Source: Lysobacteraceae bacterium
GTDB lineage: Bacteria > Pseudomonadota > Gammaproteobacteria > Xanthomonadales > Xanthomonadaceae
Direction of reading: 5' to 3'
Assembly (NCBI GenBank): GCA_004173415.1
Contig: SEHC01000004.1
Coordinates: 1-20,372, forward strand
DNA: 20,372 bases
The position numbers and the translations under genes are program-made. Under the pieces are notes generated by a model. That model made no database searches, was not told where the DNA came from, and worked only from the letters and a program-made list of their open reading frames with translations. Below, in pieces: positions 1 through 7,966 of this stretch. Every line of letters begins with the position of its first letter. The stretch's first letter is position 1.

Positions 1-191
1 TTGATCCGGTCGGTGGCGGGAGTGGCATAGCCCTGCTTCTCCAGCGCCAGCGGCGCGTAGAAGCCGAAGCTGCGGTAGCGGCCGAAATCGGCTTCGGGAT
101 CAGCGGCGCTGTCGATGCGTGGGGCGCTGGCACAGCCGGCCAGAAGCAGCATTACCGCCAACCAGCCGAGCCTGCGTATGACGATGGACAT
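1..191 (-). CDS. DUF4136-like outer-membrane lipoprotein, partial (N-terminus only)
   Basis: The reverse strand encodes a protein starting at 191 and running off the left edge; 63 codons are visible. It opens with a short basic segment, a hydrophobic stretch and a lipobox (LLAGC) whose cysteine is residue 20, so it should be processed by signal peptidase II and lipidated. The mature part contains DFGRYRSFGFY, which resembles the start of DUF4136 domains, where an Asp-Phe-x-x-Tyr-x-(S/T)-(F/Y) pattern follows the lipobox closely. A strong ribosome site AGGAGG lies at 198-203, six bases from the ATG, which fixes the start. It lies downstream of thiC in the same direction, about 100 bases away, with a weak hairpin between them, so read-through from thiC is possible. 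No function is known to me for this family. The family call rests on a short fragment and is moderate; the lipoprotein call is firm. Confidence 0.72.
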   Translation of the reverse strand, partial: MSIVIRRLGWLAVMLLLAGCASAPRIDSAADPEADFGRYRSFGFYAPLALEKQGYATPATDRI

Positions 192-231
192 GTCGAACCT
201 CCTGCCTGAGCCTGGGTGCGGCTGAACCTAA

Positions 232-254
232 CACCGGGACATTCGGCCCCGGTG
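232..254 (-). terminator. candidate hairpin after thiC
   Basis: A 7-bp perfect inverted repeat (CACCGGG / CCCGGTG) with a 9-base loop lies 36 bases past the thiC stop codon. No clear U-run follows on the minus strand, so it may be only a weak or Rho-assisted end point before the downstream lipoprotein gene. Confidence 0.3.
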
Positions 255-289
255 AAGATTCGCCGCAAGCTGGCAGGGCGTCCGGCCGC

Positions 290-2167
<1,878 letters not shown>

Positions 2168-2215
2168 GGCGTTCGTCCAAAGGGCAAGGGGACGAAGCGG
2201 CGGCGCAGAGTCGAA

Positions 2216-2274
2216 TGTGGGAGGGGCCTCAGCCCCGACGCCTTGCCGCGGTCGGGGCCGACGCCCCTCCTACA
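2216..2274. repeat. REP-like palindrome in the thiC leader
   Basis: Arms 2220-2239 and 2251-2270 pair at 18 of 20 positions around an 11-base loop. The core GGGAGGGGCCTCAGCCCCG recurs, on the other strand, in the ilvM-ilvA gap (7861-7882), so this is a dispersed element and not a thiC-specific structure. The flanking ATGTAGGAG / GTGGGAG ends resemble the GTAG-type REP palindromes common in Stenotrophomonas and Xanthomonas. It sits between the riboswitch aptamer and the thiC start, where its very stable stem must form in the mRNA. Confidence 0.75.
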
Positions 2275-2285
2275 TTGCTTGCCTG

Positions 2286-2371
2286 CGAAGCTTCCCTACG
2301 CCGGTCTCAACCGGATCAGGTTCGAAGGGACTGTCTCAATCGCCGGCCAGGCCGGCGATACCCCCGCTTCG
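2286..2371 (-). promoter_or_regulatory. TPP riboswitch (THI element) controlling thiC
   Basis: Read on the minus strand, the sequence has the conserved THI-box elements in order: GGGGGTATC, a variable GC stem, TTGAGACAGTCCC, GAACCTGATCCGGTT and GGCGTAGGGAAG. The closing P1 helix is visible as CGAAGC (plus 2366-2371) pairing perfectly with GCTTCG (plus 2286-2291). The aptamer ends about 118 bases before the thiC ATG. Thiamine diphosphate binding is expected to switch off thiC. I cannot see a clean U-tract terminator, so control could act on translation or through the strong palindrome between aptamer and gene. The 5' end of the aptamer begins 7 bases after the ilvD stop. Confidence 0.93.
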
Positions 2372-2378
2372 GGACGGA

Positions 2379-4262
2379 TTAGAACACACCCCACAGCGGG
2401 GTGTCGGGGCCGCGGTGGACCACGCCGCCGTCCAGCATCGCCTTGTCGCGCACCGCACCCTTGTCCGCGCTGGTGGCCAGCAGGGCGTAGGCCTTGAGCG
2501 CCGTGGTGACCTTGCGCGGGCGCGGCTGGGCCGGCCTCCAGCCCTTGGCGTCCTGCTCGGCGCGCCGGGCAGCCAGCTCGGCCTCGTCCACGAGCAGGTC
2601 GATCGAACGCTGCGGGATGTCGATCAGGATCCGGTCGCCTTCGCGGACCAGGCCGATCGCGCCCCCCGCGGCCGCTTCGGGCGAGGCGTGGCCGATCGAC
2701 AACCCCGAGGTGCCACCGGAAAACCGCCCGTCGGTCAGCAGGGCGCATTGCTTGCCCAGCCCCCGGGATTTCAGGTAGCTGGTCGGATACAGCATTTCCT
2801 GCATGCCCGGGCCGCCCTTGGGGCCTTCATAGCGGATCACCACGACGTCGCCGGCCACCACTTCGTTGGCGAGGATGCCGCGGACCGCGTCGTCCTGGCT
2901 CTCGAACACCCTGGCCCGGCCTTCGAACACATGGACCGATTCGTCCACGCCCGCGGTCTTGACCACGCAACCGTCGACCGCCAGGTTGCCGTACAGCACC
3001 GCCAGTCCGCCTTCCTGCGAATAGGCATGGGCGACGTCGCGGATGCAGCCATCGGCACGATCGGTGTCCAGCGTGGCCCAGCGCGTGGCCTGGCTGAAGG
3101 CGACCTGCGTGGGCACCCCGCCCGGCCCGGCCTTGAAGAAGGTGTGCACGGCCTCATCCGCGGTCTGGGTGACGTCCCAGCGGGCGATGCCTTCGGCCAG
3201 GGTTCGGCTGTGCACGGTCGGCAGGCCGGTGTGCAGCAAGCCGCCGCGCGCCAGCTCGCCGAGGATCGAGAAAATGCCACCGGCGCGATGCACGTCTTCC
3301 ATGTGGTACTTCTGGATGTTCGGTGCGACCTTGCACAGCTGCGGCACCTTGCGCGACAAACGGTCGATGTCGCGGAGGTCGAACTCCACTTCGGCTTCCT
3401 GCGCCGCGGCCAGCAGGTGCAGGATGGTGTTGGTGGACCCGCCCATGGCGATGTCCAGGGTCATCGCGTTCTCGAATGCCTCGAAGCTGGCGATCGAACG
3501 CGGCAGCGCCGATTCGTCCTCGCCGCCGTACCAGCGATGGCACAGCTCCACCACCAGGCGCCCGGCGCGCAGGAACAGCTGTTCGCGGTCCGCGTGCGTG
3601 GCCAAGGTGGAGCCGTTGCCCGGCAGGGCCAGGCCAAGCGCCTCGGTCAGGCAGTTCATCGAGTTGGCGGTGAACATGCCCGAGCACGAGCCGCAGGTCG
3701 GGCAGGCGCTGCGCTCGTACTCGGCGACCGTCGCATCCGACGCTTTCTCGTCCGCGGCCACGACCATCGCGTCGACCAGGTCCAGCCCATGTTCCGACAG
3801 CCTGGTCTTGCCCGCTTCCATCGGGCCGCCCGACACGAACACCGTGGGGATGTTGAGCCGCAACGCGGCCATCAGCATGCCCGGGGTGATCTTGTCGCAA
3901 TTGGAGATGCACACCAGCGCGTCGGCGCAATGCGCATTGACCATGTACTCGACCGAGTCGGCGATGATCTCGCGGCTGGGCAGCGAATACAGCATGCCGT
4001 CGTGGCCCATGGCGATGCCGTCGTCGACCGCGATCGTGTTGAACTCCTTGGCTACCCCGCCGACCCGCTCCACTTCGCGCGCCACCAGCTGGCCCAGGTC
4101 CTTCAGGTGCACGTGGCCGGGCACGAACTGGGTGAAGGAGTTGGCGATGGCGATGATCGGCTTGTGGAAGTCCTCGTCCTTCATCCCGGTGGCGCGCCAC
4201 AGGGCACGGGCGCCGGCCATGTTACGGCCGTGGGTGGAGGTCCTGGATCGGTACTCGGGCAT
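2379..4262 (-). CDS. ilvD: Dihydroxy-acid dehydratase IlvD
   Basis: This 627-residue protein catalyses the dehydration of dihydroxyisovalerate and dihydroxymethylvalerate to the 2-keto acids of valine and isoleucine. Iron-sulfur and metal site motifs are present: NCDK (Cys122, Lys124) and CPTCGSCSGM (cysteines near 187, 190 and 193). NSFTQFVPGH replaces the PCN motif of [2Fe-2S] enzymes, which places it with the E. coli-type oxygen-sensitive [4Fe-4S] class. The frame is open a further 23 codons upstream to a TTG, but family members begin MPEYRSRTSTHGRNMAG, so the ATG at 4262 is preferred. A 10-bp palindrome GTTCGCGAAC (4266-4275) sits just before this ATG, and no clear Shine-Dalgarno is seen. 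The gene is divergent from the ilvC operon, sharing a control region of about 360 bases. The only gene of the core valine/isoleucine pathway missing from the plus-strand operon, apart from the aminotransferase, is therefore supplied from the opposite strand. Confidence 0.96.
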   Translation of the reverse strand: MPEYRSRTSTHGRNMAGARALWRATGMKDEDFHKPIIAIANSFTQFVPGHVHLKDLGQLVAREVERVGGVAKEFNTIAVDDGIAMGHDGMLYSLPSREIIADSVEYMVNAHCADALVCISNCDKITPGMLMAALRLNIPTVFVSGGPMEAGKTRLSEHGLDLVDAMVVAADEKASDATVAEYERSACPTCGSCSGMFTANSMNCLTEALGLALPGNGSTLATHADREQLFLRAGRLVVELCHRWYGGEDESALPRSIASFEAFENAMTLDIAMGGSTNTILHLLAAAQEAEVEFDLRDIDRLSRKVPQLCKVAPNIQKYHMEDVHRAGGIFSILGELARGGLLHTGLPTVHSRTLAEGIARWDVTQTADEAVHTFFKAGPGGVPTQVAFSQATRWATLDTDRADGCIRDVAHAYSQEGGLAVLYGNLAVDGCVVKTAGVDESVHVFEGRARVFESQDDAVRGILANEVVAGDVVVIRYEGPKGGPGMQEMLYPTSYLKSRGLGKQCALLTDGRFSGGTSGLSIGHASPEAAAGGAIGLVREGDRILIDIPQRSIDLLVDEAELAARRAEQDAKGWRPAQPRPRKVTTALKAYALLATSADKGAVRDKAMLDGGVVHRGPDTPLWGVF

Positions 4263-4370
4263 CGTGTTCGCGAACGGGTGCGCTGGTGGCGGGACGCTGA
4301 TTCTGCGTGGTTTCCTCGGTTTCAGTTGCAACTATCACCCATGCATTCGCCGCTGGTCGAAACCTTCGGC

Positions 4371-4400
4371 AAGCATGCTTGACAAGCCCGCTATACGCAT
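4371..4400. promoter_or_regulatory. Candidate divergent promoter/operator for the ilv operon and ilvD
   Basis: This stretch holds a perfect 10-bp palindrome AAGCATGCTT (4371-4380) overlapping GCTTGACAAGC (4378-4388). The latter contains an exact TTGACA hexamer (4379-4384). TATACG (4392-4397) is the only TATA-like hexamer near, but it is too close to that TTGACA to pair with it. At normal spacing the expected -10 (around 4400-4405) is poor. Either arrangement puts transcription start a few bases before the leader-peptide ATG at 4415. The elements are visible; their use as promoter or operator is inference. Confidence 0.35.
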
Positions 4401-4414
4401 GTTCCTCTAGCCCC

Positions 4415-4528
4415 ATGTTGCATCGCCACACGCCCCCGACCGACGCCCATCACGCAGCCTGCGCTGCGGGCCTCCTCGTACTCGTGCTTATTACCTCGCC
4501 AATGACTGCGGGACGAACCGGCGCGTAA
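4415..4528 (+). CDS. ilv operon leader peptide (branched-chain attenuator)
   Basis: A 37-codon reading frame ends 22 bases before a perfect intrinsic terminator. Codons 20-27 read Leu-Leu-Val-Leu-Val-Leu-Ile-Thr, a run of all three branched-chain amino acids plus threonine, as in the ilvL leader of E. coli. Ribosome stalling there under starvation would favour an antiterminator. CTGCGGG occurs twice (4464-4470 and 4506-4512) and can pair through TGCGGG with CCCGCA (4556-4561) of the terminator 5' arm. CGCAG (4453-4457) can instead pair with CTGCG at either place. No Shine-Dalgarno is evident, and the start may lie only a few bases from the mRNA 5' end. The downstream genes ilvC to leuB make exactly the amino acids that are sensed. 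The peptide is expected to be a regulatory by-product without its own function. The pairing scheme is inferred by eye. Confidence 0.82.
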   Translation: MLHRHTPPTDAHHAACAAGLLVLVLITSPMTAGRTGA

Positions 4529-4550
4529 GCAGAAAGCAACGCCAGATCGC

Positions 4551-4586
4551 AAAACCCCGCACCGAAAGTGCGGGGTTTTTTGTTTT
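4551..4586 (+). terminator. Attenuator terminator upstream of ilvC
   Basis: A perfect 12-bp stem (AAAACCCCGCAC at 4551-4562 with GTGCGGGGTTTT at 4568-4579) with a CGAAA loop is followed by a T-rich tail to 4586. It lies between the leader peptide and ilvC and is the textbook position for an attenuator terminator. Confidence 0.93.
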
Positions 4587-4622
4587 ACGGCCCGAAATTC
4601 TTCGTCCCTCCCTTCAACCTTC

Positions 4623-5660
4623 ATGGAAACCGCCGCAATGACCACGCAGAACCTTCCCCAGACCAAGATCGCCATCGTCGGTTACGGCAGCCAGGGCCGC
4701 GCGCATGCCTTGAACCTGCGCGAGTCGGGCTTCGACGTGACCGTCGGCCTGCGTCCCGGCGGGCCGACCGAGGCCAAGGCCCAGGCCGATGGCTTCGTGG
4801 TCAAGACACCGGCCGAAGCGGTGAAGGGCGCCGACCTGGTGGCGGTGCTGACCCCCGACATGGTCCAGCGCAAGCTCTACGACGAAGTGCTGAAGGACAA
4901 CCTCAAGCCCGGCGCCTGCCTGCTGTTCGCGCACGGACTGAACGTGCACTTCGACCTGATCAAGCCGCGCGAGGACATCGACGTGGTCCTGGTTGCGCCC
5001 AAGGGCCCCGGTGCGCTGGTCCGCCGCGAATACGAGATCGGCCGCGGCGTGCCCTGCATCTACGCCGTGTACCAGGACAAGAGCGGCAATGCAGAGGCGC
5101 TGGCCCTGGCCTACGCCGCCGGACTGGGCGGCGCGCGCGCCAACATCATCAAGACCACCTTCAAGGAAGAGACCGAGACCGACCTGTTCGGCGAGCAGGC
5201 GGTGTTGTGCGGCGGCGCCTCCTCGCTGGTCCAGGCCGGCTTCGAGACCCTGGTCGAAGCCGGCTACCAGCCGGAGATCGCCTACTACGAAGTGCTGCAC
5301 GAACTGAAGCTGATCGTCGACCTGTTCTACGAAGGCGGCATCACCCGCATGCTGGAGTTCATTTCCGAGACCGCCCAGTACGGCGACTACGTCAGCGGCC
5401 CGCGGGTGATCGACGCCGGCACCAAGCAGCGCATGAAGGACATCCTGACCGACATCCAGGACGGCACGTTCACCAGGAACTGGATCGCCGAATACGAAGC
5501 GGGCCTGCCCAACTACAACCGGTTCAAGAAGGCCGACATGGAGCACCCGATCGAGGTGGTCGGCAAGAAGCTGCGCGCCAAGATGGTGTGGCTGTCGGCC
5601 GGCACCGCCCAGCCCGACGCCGATGACGCGACTTCGACAGCGAAGGCCGCCGCCGCATGA
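4623..5660 (+). CDS. ilvC: Ketol-acid reductoisomerase IlvC (class I)
   Basis: The 345-residue product is the length of short, class I enzymes, unlike the ~490-residue E. coli IlvC. It isomerises and reduces 2-acetolactate or 2-aceto-2-hydroxybutyrate with NADPH. The N-terminal Rossmann motif GYGSQGRAH lies at residues 20-28 and is followed by GLRPGG, where an arginine is suited to NADPH. The helical domain carries ETETDLFGEQAVLCGG and HELKLIVDLFYEGG with the acidic Mg2+ ligands. The start is uncertain: ATGs at 4623 and 4638 are both in frame and neither has a strong ribosome site. The last ~20 residues (after KMVWLS) are Ala/Asp/Thr-rich and not part of the fold. It is the first structural gene after the attenuator. 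Its stop overlaps the ilvG start by ATGA, so the two are translationally coupled. Confidence 0.96.
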   Translation: METAAMTTQNLPQTKIAIVGYGSQGRAHALNLRESGFDVTVGLRPGGPTEAKAQADGFVVKTPAEAVKGADLVAVLTPDMVQRKLYDEVLKDNLKPGACLLFAHGLNVHFDLIKPREDIDVVLVAPKGPGALVRREYEIGRGVPCIYAVYQDKSGNAEALALAYAAGLGGARANIIKTTFKEETETDLFGEQAVLCGGASSLVQAGFETLVEAGYQPEIAYYEVLHELKLIVDLFYEGGITRMLEFISETAQYGDYVSGPRVIDAGTKQRMKDILTDIQDGTFTRNWIAEYEAGLPNYNRFKKADMEHPIEVVGKKLRAKMVWLSAGTAQPDADDATSTAKAAAA

Positions 5661-7429
5661 ACGCAACCGCTGCCACTGCCGCGATCCCGTGCAATGGCGC
5701 CCGCTGGCTGACCCAGGCGCTGGAGGCCGAGGGCGTGGAAACGCTGTTCGGCTATCCGGGCGGCACCATCATGCCGTTCTACGACGCGCTGGTGGATTCG
5801 AAGCTCAAGCACATCCTGGTGCGCCACGAGCAGGGCGCGGCACTGGCCGCCAATGGCTATGCACGCGCCAGCGGCCGGGTCGGCGTGTGCGTTGCGACCT
5901 CGGGCCCGGGCGCGTCCAACCTGGTCACCGGCATAGCCGATGCGATGCTGGACTCGGTGCCGATGGTCTGCCTGACCGGCCAGGTCGCCACCCACCTGAT
6001 GGGCACCGACGCGTTCCAGGAACTGGACGTGTTCGGCCTGACCCTGCCGATCGTCAAGCACAGCTACATCGTGCGCCGGGTGGAAGACCTGCCGGAGGTC
6101 GTGCGCGACGCCTTCCGCATCGCCCGCGAAGGACGTCCGGGCCCGGTACTGATCGACCTGCCCAAGGACGTGCAGATGGCCGATGCCTCGCATCTGCCCG
6201 ACCACGTGCCGGCGGACGTCGAACTGCCGCCTGCCCCCTCGCCACTGGCACTGGCCGAAGCGCTGGCGGCGATTGCCGCGGCCGAGAAGCCGGTGATCTA
6301 CGGCGGCGGCGGCATCGGCCTGGCCGGCGCCACCGAGGTGTTCCGCGAGTTCGTCGAAGCCACCCGGATTCCGACCGTGCTGACCCTGCGCGGCCTGGGC
6401 GCCCTGCCCGGCGGCCATCCCGATTACCTGGGCATGCTGGGCATGCATGGCACCCGCGCGGCGAACATGGCAGTGCAGGAATCGGACCTGCTGATCGTGG
6501 TGGGCGCGCGCTTCGACGACCGCGCCACCGGCAAGCTGGCCGAGTTCGCACCGTTCGCGAAGGTCATCCACCTGGATGCCGACGCCTATGAAATATCAAA
6601 GCTGCGCACGGCCAACATCGCCGTGCCCGGCGACGTTGCCGCCGGCCTGCGCGCCCTGGTCGGTGCGCGCAGCAGCTGCGACAGCGTTGCCCAGGAAAGC
6701 TGGCGCAAGCGCTGCCGCATGCTGGGCGAAAAGCACGGCTTCCGTTACGACGCACCGGGCAGCGACATCTATGCACCGGCGCTGCTGAAGCGCATGACCG
6801 AACTGGCGCCCGATGACGCCATCGTCGCCTGCGACGTCGGCCAGCACCAGATGTGGGTGGCCCAGCACTGCCGCTTCAACCATCCGCGCAATCATCTGAC
6901 CAGCGGCGCATTGGGCACCATGGGCTTCGGCCTGCCGGCGGCGATGGGCGCGCAGTTCGCCTGTCCCGAGCGCACCGTGCTGCTGGTCAGCGGCGACGGC
7001 AGCTTCATGATGAACGTGCAGGAGCTGGTCACCATCGCCCGCTGCCGGCTGCCGCTGAAGATCGTGCTGCTGGACAACAGTTCACTGGGGATGGTGCGGC
7101 AATGGCAGGAACTGTTCTTCGCCAAGCGCTACAGCGAGATCGACCTGTCCGACAACCCGGACTTCGCCGCGCTGGCCGAAGTGTTCGGCATCCCCGCCCG
7201 CCGCATCGACCGCCGCGACCAGGTCGAGGATGCACTGGCGAACCTGCTGGCCCAGCCCGGCCCGGCGCTGCTGCACGTGGCCATCGACGTCCGCGCCAAT
7301 GTCTGGCCGCTGGTGCCGCCCAACACCGCCAACAGCACCATGCTGGACAACAACCCCGCCGATGCCAGGCCCGCCGAGGGCGCGGTGGCGACAGAACGCA
7401 CGGAGCCCGCCCATGCGCTACCGGCTTGA
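5657..7429 (+). CDS. ilvG: Acetolactate synthase large subunit (IlvG type)
   Basis: This 590-residue thiamine-diphosphate enzyme condenses two pyruvates, or pyruvate with 2-ketobutyrate, in the first common step of branched-chain synthesis. FGYPGG, the catalytic glutamate in RHEQGAA (Glu58), the central FAD-binding domain with GARFDDR, the GDGSF...LLDNS metal/ThDP motif (about 446-475) and the conserved VRQWQ segment are all present. The short N-terminus and companion ACT subunit fit the AHAS II (IlvGM) type best, though ilvB or ilvI naming is possible. GAAGG at 5642-5646 lies 10 bases before the ATG. After NTANSTMLDN the protein continues about 26 low-complexity residues. The start overlaps ilvC by 4 bases and the end overlaps ilvM by 17 bases. 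Confidence 0.95.
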   Translation: MNATAATAAIPCNGARWLTQALEAEGVETLFGYPGGTIMPFYDALVDSKLKHILVRHEQGAALAANGYARASGRVGVCVATSGPGASNLVTGIADAMLDSVPMVCLTGQVATHLMGTDAFQELDVFGLTLPIVKHSYIVRRVEDLPEVVRDAFRIAREGRPGPVLIDLPKDVQMADASHLPDHVPADVELPPAPSPLALAEALAAIAAAEKPVIYGGGGIGLAGATEVFREFVEATRIPTVLTLRGLGALPGGHPDYLGMLGMHGTRAANMAVQESDLLIVVGARFDDRATGKLAEFAPFAKVIHLDADAYEISKLRTANIAVPGDVAAGLRALVGARSSCDSVAQESWRKRCRMLGEKHGFRYDAPGSDIYAPALLKRMTELAPDDAIVACDVGQHQMWVAQHCRFNHPRNHLTSGALGTMGFGLPAAMGAQFACPERTVLLVSGDGSFMMNVQELVTIARCRLPLKIVLLDNSSLGMVRQWQELFFAKRYSEIDLSDNPDFAALAEVFGIPARRIDRRDQVEDALANLLAQPGPALLHVAIDVRANVWPLVPPNTANSTMLDNNPADARPAEGAVATERTEPAHALPA

Positions 7430-7790
7430 CCTGGTGCTGAAACCGGCCGAGGGCGCGCTGACCCGCGTGATCGGCATGGCCGAGCGCCGCGGATTCACCC
7501 CGCACTCCATCAACGGTCGCAATGCCGACGAGCACGGCTGGCGGGTCGAACTGGTGGTCGACGGGCAACGCCCCGCCGAGACCCTGCGCCTGCAGATGCT
7601 GAAGGTGTACGACTGCGTCTCGGTGGAGATCACGCCGATTGAGAGCACGCCGATTGAGAGCACGCCGGTTGAGAGCACGCCGGTTGAGAGCACGCTGTTT
7701 GAAAGCACGCCGCTTGGGATCGCGCCCGTGGAGGTCACCGCGGTGCAAGCCGTGCCGGCCGACCGCCTGGCGCGCGAGACAGTGTCGTGA
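7413..7790 (+). CDS. ilvM: Acetolactate synthase regulatory subunit (ACT domain) with tandem-repeat tail
   Basis: The protein is 125 residues, against about 85 for E. coli IlvM. Residues 1-73 form an ACT domain (MRYRLDLVLK, RVIGMAERRGFTPHSING, ETLRLQMLKVYDC), the regulatory and stabilising partner of IlvG. Residues 73-102 are made of the pentapeptide T-P-(I/V)-E-S repeated five times, encoded by 15-bp units at 7631-7705. The repeat then decays through PLGIA and PVEVT into a Val/Ala-rich end. The repeat seems to grow from the native VEIT sequence that ends the ACT domain. GGAG at 7402-7405 lies 7 bases before the ATG, and the gene overlaps ilvG by 17 bases. The ACT assignment is firm; the tail has no function that I recognise. 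Confidence 0.9.
   Translation: MRYRLDLVLKPAEGALTRVIGMAERRGFTPHSINGRNADEHGWRVELVVDGQRPAETLRLQMLKVYDCVSVEITPIESTPIESTPVESTPVESTLFESTPLGIAPVEVTAVQAVPADRLARETVS
7631..7720 (+). repeat. 15-bp tandem repeat in the 3' part of ilvM
   Basis: Unit CACGCCGATTGAGAG occurs at 7631-7645 and identically at 7646-7660. CACGCCGGTTGAGAG occurs at 7661-7675 and identically at 7676-7690. CACGCTGTTTGAAAG (7691-7705) and CACGCCGCTTGGGAT (7706-7720) are diverged copies. The pairs of identical units suggest recent slippage duplication. The 15-bp period keeps the reading frame. Confidence 0.95.
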
Positions 7791-7966
7791 GCCGCGGCAT
7801 GCACAGGCACGAGGCCCTGAGGGCCGGGCTTCAGCCCCGAGGCTCCGTGCGACAAGCTGCCGGGGCTGAGGCCCCTCCCACAACTGCGGCTTTGGCTTGC
7901 GCTTCACGGAGGCGTCTTCTTCCGGCGTCGGCCACACGCAACGCGCCTTGCCATATCCATGCCTGA
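7787..7966 (+). other. Bridging open frame across the ilvM-ilvA gap
   Basis: A 59-codon frame begins with a GTG overlapping the ilvM stop (GTGA) and ends at a TGA five bases inside the ilvA start (ATG at 7959). An ATG also lies in frame at codon 5 (7799). It runs through the REP-like palindrome at 7820-7882. The predicted peptide is Ala/Arg-rich and has no recognisable domain. It is more plausible as a way of carrying ribosomes from ilvM to ilvA than as a protein. The open frame is seen; translation is inference. Confidence 0.25.
7820..7882. repeat. REP-like imperfect palindrome between ilvM and ilvA
   Basis: The right arm (7860-7882) is the reverse complement of the thiC-leader element core GGGAGGGGCCTCAGCCCCG. 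The left arm (about 7820-7841, GGGCTTCAGCCCCGAGG) is a diverged copy. It forms a GC-rich stem-loop in the operon mRNA. It belongs to the same dispersed family as 2216-2274. Confidence 0.7.

Noticed and set aside
4263..4331. Upstream TTG start adding 23 residues to IlvD
   Set aside because: Known IlvD proteins begin at MPEYRSRTST; the extra residues are Pro/Arg-rich and the TTG has no supporting ribosome site.
7631..7720. Direct repeats as a CRISPR-like array
   Set aside because: Units are 15 bp, contiguous without spacers and in frame inside ilvM; this is a coding tandem repeat.
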